Assembly: GCF_032854445.1 (NCBI RefSeq)
Contig: NC_088301.1
Coordinates: 39,171,187 to 39,235,186, forward strand
Direction of reading: 5' to 3'
Length of the DNA stretch: 64,000 nt
From: Liolophura sinensis
Taxonomy: Eukaryota > Mollusca > Polyplacophora > Chitonida > Chitonidae
Part shown: one piece after another, positions 12,501 to 22,730 of the stretch
Layout of the letters: the number at the start of each line of letters is the position of its first letter
Numbering within the stretch: the stretch's first letter is position 1
Notes under the pieces: model-generated
The model's database searches: none
What the model was told of the DNA's origin: nothing
What the model saw: the letters and a program-made list of their open reading frames with translations, nothing else
Translations under genes and position numbers: made by a program

Positions 12501-13239
12501 CTCTTTGTGTAAATGTGTTTTTACATAATTGTAATTTACAATCTTTCAGTCATATGACAATGAGGAGTCAGTAAGTGTATATACTCTGAAGTATCATGCC
12601 AAACACACCAGACAGGAGGACACCCCACCCAATCACATTATACTGACACAGGGCCGACCTGTTCCCTTGTTGTAACCTCTCAGTGCTGAGTTCCAAGGGA
12701 GGGATATCAGTAGTAAAAACTTTGTGATATCTGAACATATGGTTGTGGCTAATCATACAAGTTTAGTTCATAGTCATGATAGTTGATGTCTTTTTATAAG
12801 AAAATGATCATAGAATTTTCCTACAATTTTCCCATTTCACTTTTTGTCATCAAAAATCACAGCTGACAGCTGCATGGCTGACCTTACATGCCTTATACGT
12901 CAGGACCTTGATAACTTTGGCTAAGCAATATTAGAGTAGGTCTACCGGTATATCAATTCTATTTTATAAGGCTTGCTAATGCAACAGAATGCGAAATATA
13001 ATACAGTGTGGACGTAATAAGAAGCCATACATTAAAGGTATAATTTTACATTCAAAATCTACTGGAATCTGTGAGAATATACAGGCCCTGTGCACAAATT
13101 CACCGAACACAAAAGTTCACGTTTGATCTACGACTCAAAAAAGGATACATGCAGCCGCCACCGTTCCTTGACATCGCCTACATTCCTGAGCAAAGAATGT
13201 CGTCAACGCCCTAGCAAACCGGGGTCCAACTCTGTTCAT
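6504..13239 (-). CDS. GCDH: Glutaryl-CoA dehydrogenase, mitochondrial, ten exons
   Basis: FAD flavoenzyme of the mitochondrial matrix that dehydrogenates and decarboxylates glutaryl-CoA to crotonyl-CoA in lysine and tryptophan breakdown. Exons in coding order: 13149-13239, 11284-11418, 10566-10689, 10246-10355, 9793-9922, 9229-9451, 8563-8666, 7381-7506, 6833-6993, 6504-6571. All introns are GT-AG and every phase matches, giving 423 aa (human 438). Exon 1 encodes an Arg-rich leader ([16 protein letters not shown]). The acyl-CoA dehydrogenase blocks appear in order: [117 protein letters not shown]. The catalytic Glu is E401 in TYEGTHD. The start of exon 7 is uncertain because of a 42-bp tandem repeat; an alternative upstream acceptor would add three 14-residue units. 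Confidence 0.96.
7590..7858 (-). repeat. Near-full-length SINE family A copy in GCDH intron 8
   Basis: Minus-strand copy with recognisable head. The tRNA-like part at about 7800-7858 reads GAGGCCTCTGTGGCCGAGGG then CGTGCCAGCGAGGCGCAATG, followed by the TGTGAGTTCAAGTCCAACTG segment and the shared 3' body down to the TTTATT-rich tail at 7590-7610. GTGGCCGAG resembles an A box of a Leu/Ser-type tRNA. Confidence 0.8.
8641..8816 (-). repeat. 42-bp tandem repeat, four full units, at GCDH exon 7 acceptor
   Basis: Units start at 8641, 8683, 8725 and 8767, with a fifth broken off after 8 bp at 8809. On the coding strand each unit holds the end of the intron (GTGATTTTGTTGAAG) and the first 27 nt of exon 7 (FGCLNNA). 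At 42 bp it is exactly 14 codons, and all four units stay open in the GCDH frame. The unit nearest the gene body supplies the conserved protein sequence; the others differ by a few bases and encode close variants such as [12 protein letters not shown]. Confidence 0.9.
8940..9140. repeat. Dispersed repeat, copy 1 of 2
   Basis: Lies in GCDH intron 6 and resembles 37395-37575 in the same orientation. Shared pieces, in order: AATGTCCTGCACCAAATA, TTTTGACAGG, AATAGCTGGAAGATTTGG, TATGTCCTGCA and TTGATGTG. No terminal repeats or coding capacity are visible; class unknown. Confidence 0.55.
11735..11870 (+). repeat. SINE family A, 3' half, plus orientation
   Basis: In GCDH intron 1. The 3' body starts near GCTCGGTTTCCTCCCACCAT (about 11772) and runs to the AATAAATAATAAATAAA tail at about 11870. 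The tRNA head is missing, a common 5' truncation. Confidence 0.75.
12545..12730 (-). repeat. Second tRNA-type SINE family (family B), partial
   Basis: Shares TTCAGTCATATGACAA at one end and ATACTGACACAGGGCCGACC plus GTAACCTCTCAGTGCTGAG with the better copy at 44275-44546. The arrangement fits known tRNA-derived mollusc SINEs read on the minus strand. In GCDH intron 1. Confidence 0.5.
12780..13100 (+). repeat. Dispersed repeat next to GCDH exon 1, copy 1 of 2
   Basis: Similar over about 300 bp, same orientation, to 22170-22545. Shared blocks in order: GACAGCTGCATGGCT, CAATTCTATTTTATA, GAATGCGAAATATAATA, CAGCCATACRTTAAAGG-like, TTTTACATTCA and GGCCCTGT. One copy lies on each side of the satellite. 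No coding capacity; class unknown. Confidence 0.6.
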
Positions 13240-13835
13240 GGCCATTTTCAATATTCTATAATTTGAAGAAATAGTTTCATAACAGAAATGAAGGTGTAAA
13301 GATATACACAGGGCTGTTGATAGCTCGTACTTTGCTTGACCGAATTCTTTTCCCTATTTATTTCAACAGTACTCGTCAGCCTACATCCACGAGGGGAACG
13401 GAAGTACATCCACCAGGAGAACGGACATCCATCAGGAGGACGGTGTAGTGCGCATGACCACACATATGGCGCGAAATGTAAAGTAGTGGGATATAGTTAC
13501 ACATTTGTGTTCACTAAAAGACATACGGATTATATCACTGTATATCTCATACTATTAACTTAAATTTTATTTACTACAGGGCTTCTCCAAAATAATCGAA
13601 CTATAGACAACAGATGATGAATAAGACAAGGTATCTTATAAATTATCGGTATAAATTATCGAACTATCGAAGACAGATGATGAATAAGACAAGGTATTCT
13701 ATATCATAAGGACCCAACAGCCCACGGCCTCTCCATACCCGTTGTCCCGACACGGGGTTCACAGGCCTGTAGGACTGTACAGTATACAGGTACTTGGCAA
13801 GACGGTGGTTTTCCCCCGGTATCTATATAAAATGT
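13240..13835. other. GCDH upstream region up to the satellite
   Basis: About 600 bp between the GCDH start codon and the satellite. It should hold the GCDH promoter; no TATA box was found at a fitting distance. Satellite-like seed units lie at 13378-13443, and a short direct repeat (AACTATAGACAACAGATGA and AACTATCGAAGACAGATGA with the AATAAGACAAGGTAT that follows) lies at 13600-13700. Confidence 0.5.
13378..13443. repeat. Isolated satellite-core units outside the array
   Basis: Three consecutive 16-20 bp pieces each resemble the most conserved part of the satellite unit (ACATCCACGAGGAGGACGG): CTACATCCACGAGGGGAACG, TACATCCACCAGGAGAACGG and ACATCCATCAGGAGGACGG. They repeat at about 20 bp here rather than 53 bp, 400 bp before the main array. 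Confidence 0.7.
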
Positions 13836-16800
13836 GCCTAATTTACCTTCATATAGGTATAAAGTACAACATCCATGAAGAGGATGGTGGCTAATTTAAC
13901 TTCCTGCAGGTATAGAGTACAACATCCACGAGGAGGACGGTGGCTAATTTACCTTCCTGAAGGTATCAGGAAAAACATCCACCAGGTGGACGGTGGCTAA
14001 TTTACCTTCCTACTGTTATAAGGTACAACATCCACGAGGAGGACGGTGACTAATTTACCTTTCTGGAGGTGTAAAGTACAACATCCACGAGGAGGACGGT
14101 GGCTAATTTACCTTCCTCCAGGTATCATGTACAACATCCACGAGGAGGACGGTGGCTAATTTACCTTTCTGCAGGTGTAAAGTACAACATCCACGAGGAG
14201 AACGGTGACTAATTTACCTTTCTGAAGGTGTAAAGTACAACATCCACGAGGAGGACGGTGGCTAATTTACCTTCCTCCAGGTATCATGTACAACATCCAC
14301 GAGGAGGACGGTGGCTAATTTACCTTTCTGCAGGTGTAAAGTACAACATCCACGAGGAGGACGGTGCCTAATTTACCTTTCTGCAGGTGTAAAGTACAAC
14401 ATCCACGAGGAGGACAGTGGCTAATTTACCATTCTGCAGGTGTGAAGTACAACATCCATGAGGAGGACGGTGGCTAATTTACCTTTCTTCAGGTGTAAAG
14501 TACAACATCCATGAGGAGGACGGTGGCTAATTTACCTTTCTGCAGGTGTGAAGTACAACATCCATGAGGAGGACGGTGACTAATTTACCTTTCTGCAGGT
14601 ATCAGGTACAACATTCACAAAAAGGACAGTGGCTAATTTACCTTTCTGCAGGTGTGAAGTACAACATCCATGAGGAGGACGGTGGATAATTCATGTTCCT
14701 GCAGGTGTAAAGTACAACATCCACGAGGAGGACGGTGACAAATTTACCTTTCTGCAGGTGTAAAGTACAACATCCACGAGAAGGACAATGACTAATTTAC
14801 CCTTCTGCAGGTGTAAAGTACAACATCCATGAGGAGGACGTTGGCTAGTTTACTTTCCTATAGGTATAAAGTACAACATCCACGAGAAGAACGGTTGCTA
14901 ATTTACCTTTCTGCGGGTGTAAAGTACAACATCCATGAGGAGGACGGTGACTAATTTACCTTTCTGTAGGTGTAGAGTACAACATCCATGAGGAGGACGG
15001 TGGCTAATTTACCATTCTGCAGGTGTGAAGTACAACATCCATGAAGAGGACAGTGGCTAATTTACCTTTCAGCAGGTGTGAAGTACAACATCCACGAGGA
15101 GGACGGTGACCAGTTTACCTTTCTGTAGGTGTAGAGTACAACATCCATGAGGAGGACGGTGGCTAATTTACCATTCTGCAGGTGTGAAGTACAACATCCA
15201 TGAAGAGGACAGTGGCTAATTTACCTTTCAGCAGGTGTGAAGTACAACATCCACGAGGAGGACGGTGGCTAATTTACCTTTCTGCAGGTTTTGAAGTACA
15301 ATTTCCATGAGGAGGACGGTGGCTAATTTACCTTTCTGCAGGTGTAAAGTACAACATCCACGAGGAGGACGGTGACTAATTTACTTTCCTGCAGGTGTAA
15401 AGTACAATATCCACGAGGAGGACGGTGGCTAATTTACCTTTCTGCAGGTGTAAAGTACAACATCCACGAGGAGGACGGTGACTAATTTACCTTTCTGCAG
15501 GTGTAAAGTACAACATCCATGAGGAGGACGTTGGCTAGTTTACTTTCCTATAGGTATAAAGTACAACATCCACGAGAAGGACGGTGACTAATTTACCTTC
15601 CCACAGGTGTCAGGAACAACACCCACGAGGGGGGCGGTGAGTAATTTACCTTCCTGCAGGTATAAAGTACAACATCCACGAGGAGGACAGTGGCTAATTT
15701 ACCTTCCTCCAGGTATCAGGAACAACATCCACGAGGAGGACGGTGGATGCTTTACCTTCATATAGTTATAAAGTACAACATCCACGAGGAGGGCGGTGGC
15801 TAATTTACCTGCCTATAGGTATAAAGTACAACATCCACAAGGAGGACGGTGGCTAATTCACATCCCTATATGTATAAAGTACAACATCCACGAGGAGGAC
15901 GGTGGCTAATTTACCTTTCTGCAGGTGTGAAGTACAACATCCATGAGGAGGACGGTGACTAATTTACCTTTCTGCAGGTGTAAAGTACAACATCCATGAG
16001 GAGGACGTTGGCTAGTTTACTTTCCTATAGGTATAAAGTACAACATCCACGAGGAGGACGGTGACTAATTTACCTTCCTACAGGTATCAGGAACAACATC
16101 CACGAGGAGGACAGTGGCTAATTTACCTTCCTCCAGGTATCAGGAACAACATCCACGAGGAGGACGGTGGATGCTTTACCTTCATATAGTTATAAAGTAC
16201 AACATCCACGAGGAGGGCGATGGCTAATTTACCTGCCTATAGGTATAAAGTACAACATCCACAAGGAGGACGGTGGCTAATTCACATCCCTATATGTATA
16301 AAGTACAACATCCACGAGGAGGACGGTGGCTAATTTACCATTCTACAGGTGTGAAGTACAACATCCATGAGGAGGACAGTGGCTAATTTACCTTTCAGCA
16401 GGTGTGAAGTACAACATCCATGAGGAGGACGGTGGCTAATTTACCCTTCTGCAGGTGTAAAGTACAACATCTATGAGGAGGACGGTGACTAATTTACTTT
16501 CCTGCAGGTGTAAAGTACAACATCCACGAGGAGGACGGTGGCAAATTTACCTTTCTGCAGGTGTAAAGTACAACATCCATGAGGAGGACGTTGGCTAGTT
16601 TACTTTCCTATAGGTATAAAGTACAACATCCACCAGGAGGACGGTGACTAATTTACCTTCCTACAGGTATCAGGAACAACATCCACGAGGAGGACGGTGG
16701 GTAATTTACCTTCCTGCAGGTATAAAGTACAACATCCACGAGGAGGACAGTGGCTAATTTACCTTCCTCCAGGTATCAGGAACAACATCCACGAGGAGGA

Positions 16801-19800
16801 CGGTGGGTGCTTTACCTTCATATAGTTATAAAGTACAACATCCACGAAGAGGACGGTGGGTAATTTACCTGCCTATAGGTATAAAGTACAACATCCATGA
16901 GGAGGACGGTGGCTAATTTGCATCCCTATATGTGTAAAGTACAACATCCACGAGGAGGACGGTGGCTAATTTACCTTCCTACAGGTATCAGGAACAACAT
17001 CCACGAGGAGGACGGTGGGTAATTTACCTTCCTGCAGGTATAAAGTACAACATCCAGGAGGAGGACGGTGGCCAATTTACCTTCCTCCAGGTATCAGGAA
17101 CAACATCCACGAGGAGGACGGTGGATGCTTTACCGTCATATAGTTATAAAGTACAACTTCCACGAGGAGGACGGTGGCTAATTTACCTGCCTATAGGTAT
17201 AAAGTACAACATCCACAAGAAGGACTGTGGCTAATTTACATCCCTATATGTATAAAGTACAACATCCACGAGGAGGACGGTGGCTAATTTACCTTCCTGC
17301 AGGTATAAAGTACAAAATCCATGAGGAGGACGTTGGCTAGTTTTCTTTCTTATAGGTATAAGGTACAACATCCACGAGGAGGACGGTGGGTAATTTACCT
17401 TTCTGCAGGTGTGAAGTACAACATCCATGAGGAGGACGGTGACTAATTTACCTTTCTGCAGGTGTATAGTACAACATCCACGACAAGGACGGTGATTAAT
17501 TTACCTTTCTGCAGGTGTAAAGTACAACATCCATGAGGAGGACGTTGGCTAGTTTACTTTCCTATAGGTATAAGGTACGACATCCTCGAGGAGGACGGTG
17601 GATGCTTTACCTTCATATAGTTATAAAGTACAACTTCCAAGAGGAGGACGGTGGCTAATTTACCTGCCTATAGGTATAAAGTACAACATCCACAAAGAGG
17701 ACGGTGGCTAATTTACATCCCTATATGTATAAAGTACAACATCCACGAGGAGGACGGTGGCTAATTTACCTTTCTGCAGGTGTGAAGTACAACATCCATG
17801 AGGAGGACGGTGACTAATTTACCTTTCTGCAGGTATCAGGTACAACATCCACAAAAAGGACAGTGGCTAATTTACCTTTCTGCAGGTGTGAAGTACAACA
17901 TCCATGAGGAGGACGGTGGATAATTCATGTTCCTGCAGGTGTAAAGTACAACATCCACGAGGAGGACGGTGACAAATTTACCTTTCTGCAGGTGTAAAGT
18001 ACAACATCCACGAGAAGGACAATGACTAATTTACCCTTCTGCAGGTGTAAAGTACAACATCCATGAGGAGGACGTTGGCTAGTTTACTTTCCTATAGGTA
18101 TAAAGTACAACATCCACGAGAAGAACGGTGGCTAATTTACCTTTCTGCGGGTGTAAAGTACAACATCCATGAGGAGGACGGTGACTAATTTACCTTTCTG
18201 TAGGTGTAGAGTACAACATCCATGAGGAGGACGGTGGCTAATTTACCATTCTGCAGGTGTGAAGTACAACATCCATGAAGAGGACAGTGGCTAATTTACC
18301 TTTCAGCAGGTGTGAAGTACAACATCCACGAGGAGGACGGTGACCAGTTTACCTTTCTGTAGGTGTAGAGTACAACATCCATGAGGAGGACGGTGGCGAA
18401 TTTACCATTCTGCAGGTGTGAAGTACAACATCCATGAAGAGGACAGTGGCTAATTTACCTTTCAGCAGGTGTGAAGTACAACATCCACGAGGAGGACGGT
18501 GGCTAATTTACCTTTCTGCAGGTTTTGAAGTACAATTTCCATGAGGAGGACGGTGGCTAATTTACCTTTCTGCAGGTGTAAAGTACAACATCCACGAGGA
18601 GGACGGTGACTAATTTACTTTCCTGCAGGTGTAAAGTACAATATCCACGAGGAGGACGGTGGCTAATTTACCTTTCTGCAGGTGTAAAGTACAACATCCA
18701 CGAGGAGGACGGTGACTAATTTACCTTTCTGCAGGTGTAAAGTACAACATCCATGAGGAGGACGTTGGCTAGTTTACTTTCCTATAGGTATAAAGTACAA
18801 CATCCACGAGAAGGACGGTGACTAATTTACCTTCCCACAGGTGTCAGGAACAACACCCACGAGGGGGGCGGTGAGTAATTTACCTTCCTGCAGGTATAAA
18901 GTACAACATCCACGAGGAGGACAGTGGCTAATTTACCTTCCTCCAGGTATCAGGAACAACATCCACGAGGAGGACGGTGGATGCTTTACCTTCATATAGT
19001 TATAAAGTACAACATCCACGAGGAGGGCGGTGGCTAATTTACCTGCCTATAGGTATAAAGTACAACATCCACAAGGAGGACGGTGGCTAATTCACATCCC
19101 TATATGTATAAAGTACAACATCCACGAGGAGGACGGTGGCTAATTTACCTTTCTGCAGGTGTGAAGTACAACATCCATGAGGAGGACGGTGACTAATTTA
19201 CCTTTCTGCAGGTGTAAAGTACAACATCCATGAGGAGGACGTTGGCTAGTTTACTTTCCTATAGGTATAAAGTACAACATCCACGAGGAGGACGGTGACT
19301 AATTTACCTTCCTACAGGTATCAGGAACAACATCCACGAGGAGGACAGTGGCTAATTTACCTTCCTCCAGGTATCAGGAACAACATCCACGAGGAGGACG
19401 GTGGATGCTTTACCTTCATATAGTTATAAAGTACAACATCCACGAGGAGGGCGATGGCTAATTTACCTGCCTATAGGTATAAAGTACAACATCCACAAGG
19501 AGGACGGTGGCTAATTCACATCCCTATATGTAAAAAGTACAACATCCACGAGGAGGACGGTGGCTAATTTACCATTCTGCAGGTGTGAAGTACAACATCC
19601 ATGAGGAGGACAGTGGCTAATTTACCTTTCAGCAGGTGTGAAGTACAACATCCATGAGGAGGACGGTGGCTAATTTACCCTTCTGCAGGTGTAAAGTACA
19701 ACATCCACGAGGAGGACGGTGACTAATTTACTTTCCTGCAGGTGTAAAGTACAACATCCACGAGGAGGACGGTGGCAAATTTACCTTTCTGCAGGTGTAA

Positions 19801-20545
19801 AGTACAACATCCATGAGGACGACGTTGGCTAGTTTACTTTCCTATAGGTATAAAGTACAACATCCACCAGGAGGACGGTGACTAATTTACCTCCTACAGG
19901 TATCAGGAACAACATCCACGAGGAGGACGGTGGGTAATTTACCTTCCTGCAGGTATAAAGTACAACATCCACGAGGAGGACAGTGGCTAATTTACCTTCC
20001 TCCAGGTATCAGGAACAACATCCACGAGGAGGACGGTGGGTGCTTTACCTTCATATAGTTATAAAGTACAACATCCACGAAGAGGACGGTGGGTAATTTA
20101 CCTGCCTATAGGTATAAAGTACAACATCCATGAGGAGGACGGTGGCTAATTTGCATCCCTATATGTGTAAAGTACAACATCCACGAGGAGGACGGTGGCT
20201 AATTTACCTTCCTACAGGTATCAGGAACAACATCCACGAGGAGGACGGTGGGTAATTTACCTTCCTGCAGGTATAAAGTACAACATCCAGGAGGAGGACG
20301 GTGGCCAATTTACCTTCCTCCAGGTATCAGGAACAACATCCACGAGGAGGACGGTGGATGCTTTACCGTCATATAGTTATAAAGTACAACTTCCACGAGG
20401 AGGACGGTGGCTAATTTACCTGCCTATAGGTATAAAGTACAACATCCACAAGAAGGACTGTGGCTAATTTACATCCCTATATGTATAAAGTACAACATCC
20501 ACGAGGAGGACGGTGGCTAATTTACCTTCCTGCAGGTATAAAGTA
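13836..20545. repeat. 53-bp satellite array with higher-order repeats, about 126 units
   Basis: Units begin at CTAATTT (for example 13891, 13944, 13997, exactly 53 bp apart) and continue with a TTTACCTTTCTGCAGG stretch, a TAAAGTACAACATCCACGAG core and AGGACGGTGG. Several unit variants are recognisable by their middle section (TTTCTGCAGGTGTAAAG, TTCCTCCAGGTATCAGG, TTCATATAGTTATAAAG, TGCCTATAGGTATAAAG, CATCCCTATATGTATAAAG). The last four recur as a block whose GATGCTTTACC member sits at about 15747, 16171, 16807, 17125 and 17602: spacings of 8, 12, 6 and 9 whole units. From about 14520 a 3.23-kb segment (61 units) is copied again from about 17755 into the gap. 53 is not divisible by 3 and frames break, so no protein is indicated. 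Confidence 0.97.
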
Positions 20546-20745
20546 NNNNNNNNNNNNNNNNNNNNNNNNNNNNNNNNNNNNNNNNNNNNNNNNNNNNNNN
20601 NNNNNNNNNNNNNNNNNNNNNNNNNNNNNNNNNNNNNNNNNNNNNNNNNNNNNNNNNNNNNNNNNNNNNNNNNNNNNNNNNNNNNNNNNNNNNNNNNNNN
20701 NNNNNNNNNNNNNNNNNNNNNNNNNNNNNNNNNNNNNNNNNNNNN
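20546..20745. other. Assembly gap, 200 N
   Basis: Exactly 200 N directly follow a satellite unit, and non-satellite sequence follows the gap. A round number next to a tandem array suggests a placeholder of unknown true length, so the array probably continues. The missing first exon of FARSA and further exons of the minus-strand gene at 20902-21225 could also lie here. Confidence 0.95.
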
Positions 20746-20901
20746 ATTGAGCAATACACTTGCAAGACTCAAGAGTTATGGAGAGAAACAGACCCATATA
20801 TGTCAGATCGACGGTAAGGAACATTTATCGCTGTTTACATTCAGATTAAATCTTCTTAGCATAAATCGATGTTGGCCACATGTTCCTACAAATTAACTAA
20901 C

Positions 20902-21225
20902 CTGTTCTTAGAATGACCTGACCAAAAATAGTCCATTCTGTAAGACGGCCAGGAAGTTTGACTTCCCATGATGAAGCACAAGGAAAATGGCCCATGTTCG
21001 GCACATCATTAAGCGCTGTTTGTACAAGAATACATCTCGCAAGTTCTACAGAATTATTCACACTATCTGAAAAGCTAAAAATTTTACAAATCAAACAAAT
21101 ACACTGTCGCTGACATTAATTTAATAATAACCACTTTACCTATGCCACGAACACCACGAGGACATTTTTTTCGGTCATGCTGTCTGTTAAAAAGGAATTC
21201 ATGTGGTTTCTTGCTTCTGGGCCAT
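20902..21225 (-). CDS. Two exons of an unidentified minus-strand gene
   Basis: Exons 21140-21225 and 20902-21066 have good acceptor sites (CTCCAAG and CTTTTCAG), good donors (ATAG|GTAAAG and ACAG|GTTAGT) and agreeing phase, and join into about 83 open codons. The translation begins WPRSKKPHEFLFNRQ and continues KKCPRGVRGIDSVNNS, ending LTEWTIFGQVILRTG. Composition is that of a folded protein, not a repeat. The family was not recognised. The 5' side should lie above 21225 and the 3' side near or in the gap. A position between GCDH and FARSA recalls SYCE2 in human, but the sequence is not coiled-coil like SYCE2. A transposon-derived protein is not excluded. Confidence 0.45.
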
Positions 21226-22169
21226 CTTGGAGAATGGCAATAACACAAACTGACAAACATAAAACAATGGTATACTTTATTTCAAATAAATTAAATGTTA
21301 AGGTCTATATCCAGCAATTTCTAATGTTTACCTGCTTCAGCATTTAATTGTTGAATTCAAAAGCATGGTATGTCCATTGGCACACGCTGTGCATTAGAGA
21401 GAATAGGATCTTTATTACAACTCCTGCAAGTGTAAATCTATTCCCGAGTTAAAATGTTGTTGAAATCCACAGAAATATTTCCTCCTCGCTGGTCAAAATA
21501 ACTTTGTGCTGTCATGGTGAGTCAAATTAAGTGTGAAAAATTAATTCTAAAGGTTCCATTTGCTTTGTTATCCATTTTTTCTGCCCATGGCTTGGAGACA
21601 GTCCGGATTTTGGATGAACCCAAAGGGTGTATGAGTGATCGAAAGCATCATTTTCTCTTCAGTCCTCAACAGAAATTGGCGTGTTCTGCTGTTTTAGAGT
21701 GGATTAACTTGCCCATTCCGTTTCGCAAAGTGCCTTGCGGAATGGACCTACCATGTTTTTGAATTCAATGATTAAACATTGAGGCAGATAAATATCACAA
21801 ACTGTTGAAAATAGACCTCAATGTTTAATTCAATTGAACTAGGTGTACTGTACTGCAGCCACCATCTCTATAACTCTCGAACTGCTATGGTATAGGCTCC
21901 AAAATGATTATTTTTCATGAACAGATAAGATTGTCTTGAACCCTTTTGCTTCAGCAAGTTTCAGCTTAGTTAATTACAGAGACCACACAGTTGATGTCGA
22001 TTTATGCTGGGGAAGATTTAATATCTTGTGAACTGTGGGGAATGTTCTTCACTGTCAATCCAACATATTTGGGGCTGTCTCTCTCCATATCTCTCACAAC
22101 TGCACTTCTCGACAAGAGTTACCACACTCTGCATTAGGACAACAATACCTAGTTATACAAGTTTAGTTG

Positions 22170-22545
22170 ATTTCTAAAGTAATAGGTAATTTCTTTTTGT
22201 ATGAAATAGAACACACATATTTTTTATATAAATTTCACATTTCAGTTGCTGAAATGACTCTTATGAGCACATTCTGTGACATTTTATTATCAAGAATCAT
22301 AGGTGACAGCTGCATTGCTTGTGGTATATGTAATGCCCTTTCATGCCAGTGCCAATTTATGTTCGCTTTATAATAGCAGTATTCAGTAGAGCAGGCTCAC
22401 CTGTATGTCAGTTCTATTTTTAAACGCTTGTTGATGTAATGGAATGTGAAATATTATATAGTCTGGGCATCATCTGCAGCCATACGTTAAAGGCATAACT
22501 TTACATTCAGGATCTGTGAGGTTTAACTCAAATATATGCCCTGTA
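22170..22545 (+). repeat. Dispersed repeat, copy 2 of 2
   Basis: Partner of 12780-13100. Shared blocks: GACAGCTGCATTGCT, CAGTTCTATTTTTAAA, GGAATGTGAAATATTATA, CAGCCATACGTTAAAGG, TTTACATTCAGGATCTGTGAG and GCCCTGT. Orientation is the same, so satellite and gap are bracketed by direct copies. Confidence 0.6.
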
Positions 22546-22730
22546 ATAATCCAGTCAAATCAAGCAATGGAAAAGTTATTTGTAGAACAAATGTATTCAA
22601 GACTCAGTAAATGTGTCCCACATGTCGATATGATTGAAAAATTGTCAAGTACGACTTAAAACCTTAAGCATACATATGTACACAAATATACCTCTAAGAC
22701 TACTTGTACTCTTGTTTCTTTGCTGAGTAG

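Larger units (their letters stand above)
20814..22730. other. Region between the gap and FARSA exon 2
   Basis: Apart from the two minus-strand exons and the dispersed repeat at 22170-22545, no exon was recognised. FARSA still needs an N-terminal exon for its winged-helix start; nothing matching was found on the plus strand between 20746 and 22730. An exon-like piece ending at a strong donor (GACG|GTAAGG at 20813) lies beside the gap but does not read as FARSA in the required phase. Confidence 0.5.

Noticed and set aside
16962-17428. Repeated proteins with a HPRGGRW motif, encoded by the satellite on both strands
   Set aside because: 53 is not a multiple of three, so the frame shifts every unit and stops appear after a few units. 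Identical open frames at 20195-20467 are just the 3.23-kb duplicate. No start context, splice sites or family.
13836-20545. CRISPR-like repeat array
   Set aside because: The units are contiguous 53-bp tandem copies with no unique spacers, variants recur in blocks, and the surrounding genes are eukaryotic. It is a satellite.
20746-20813. Candidate first exon of FARSA next to the gap
   Set aside because: It ends in a strong donor, but the required phase-0 frame reads IHLQDSRVMERNRPIYVRST, unlike the conserved FARSA winged-helix start; it may belong to another transcript.
20460-20896. Open frames crossing the N gap
   Set aside because: They exist only because N codons are not stops.
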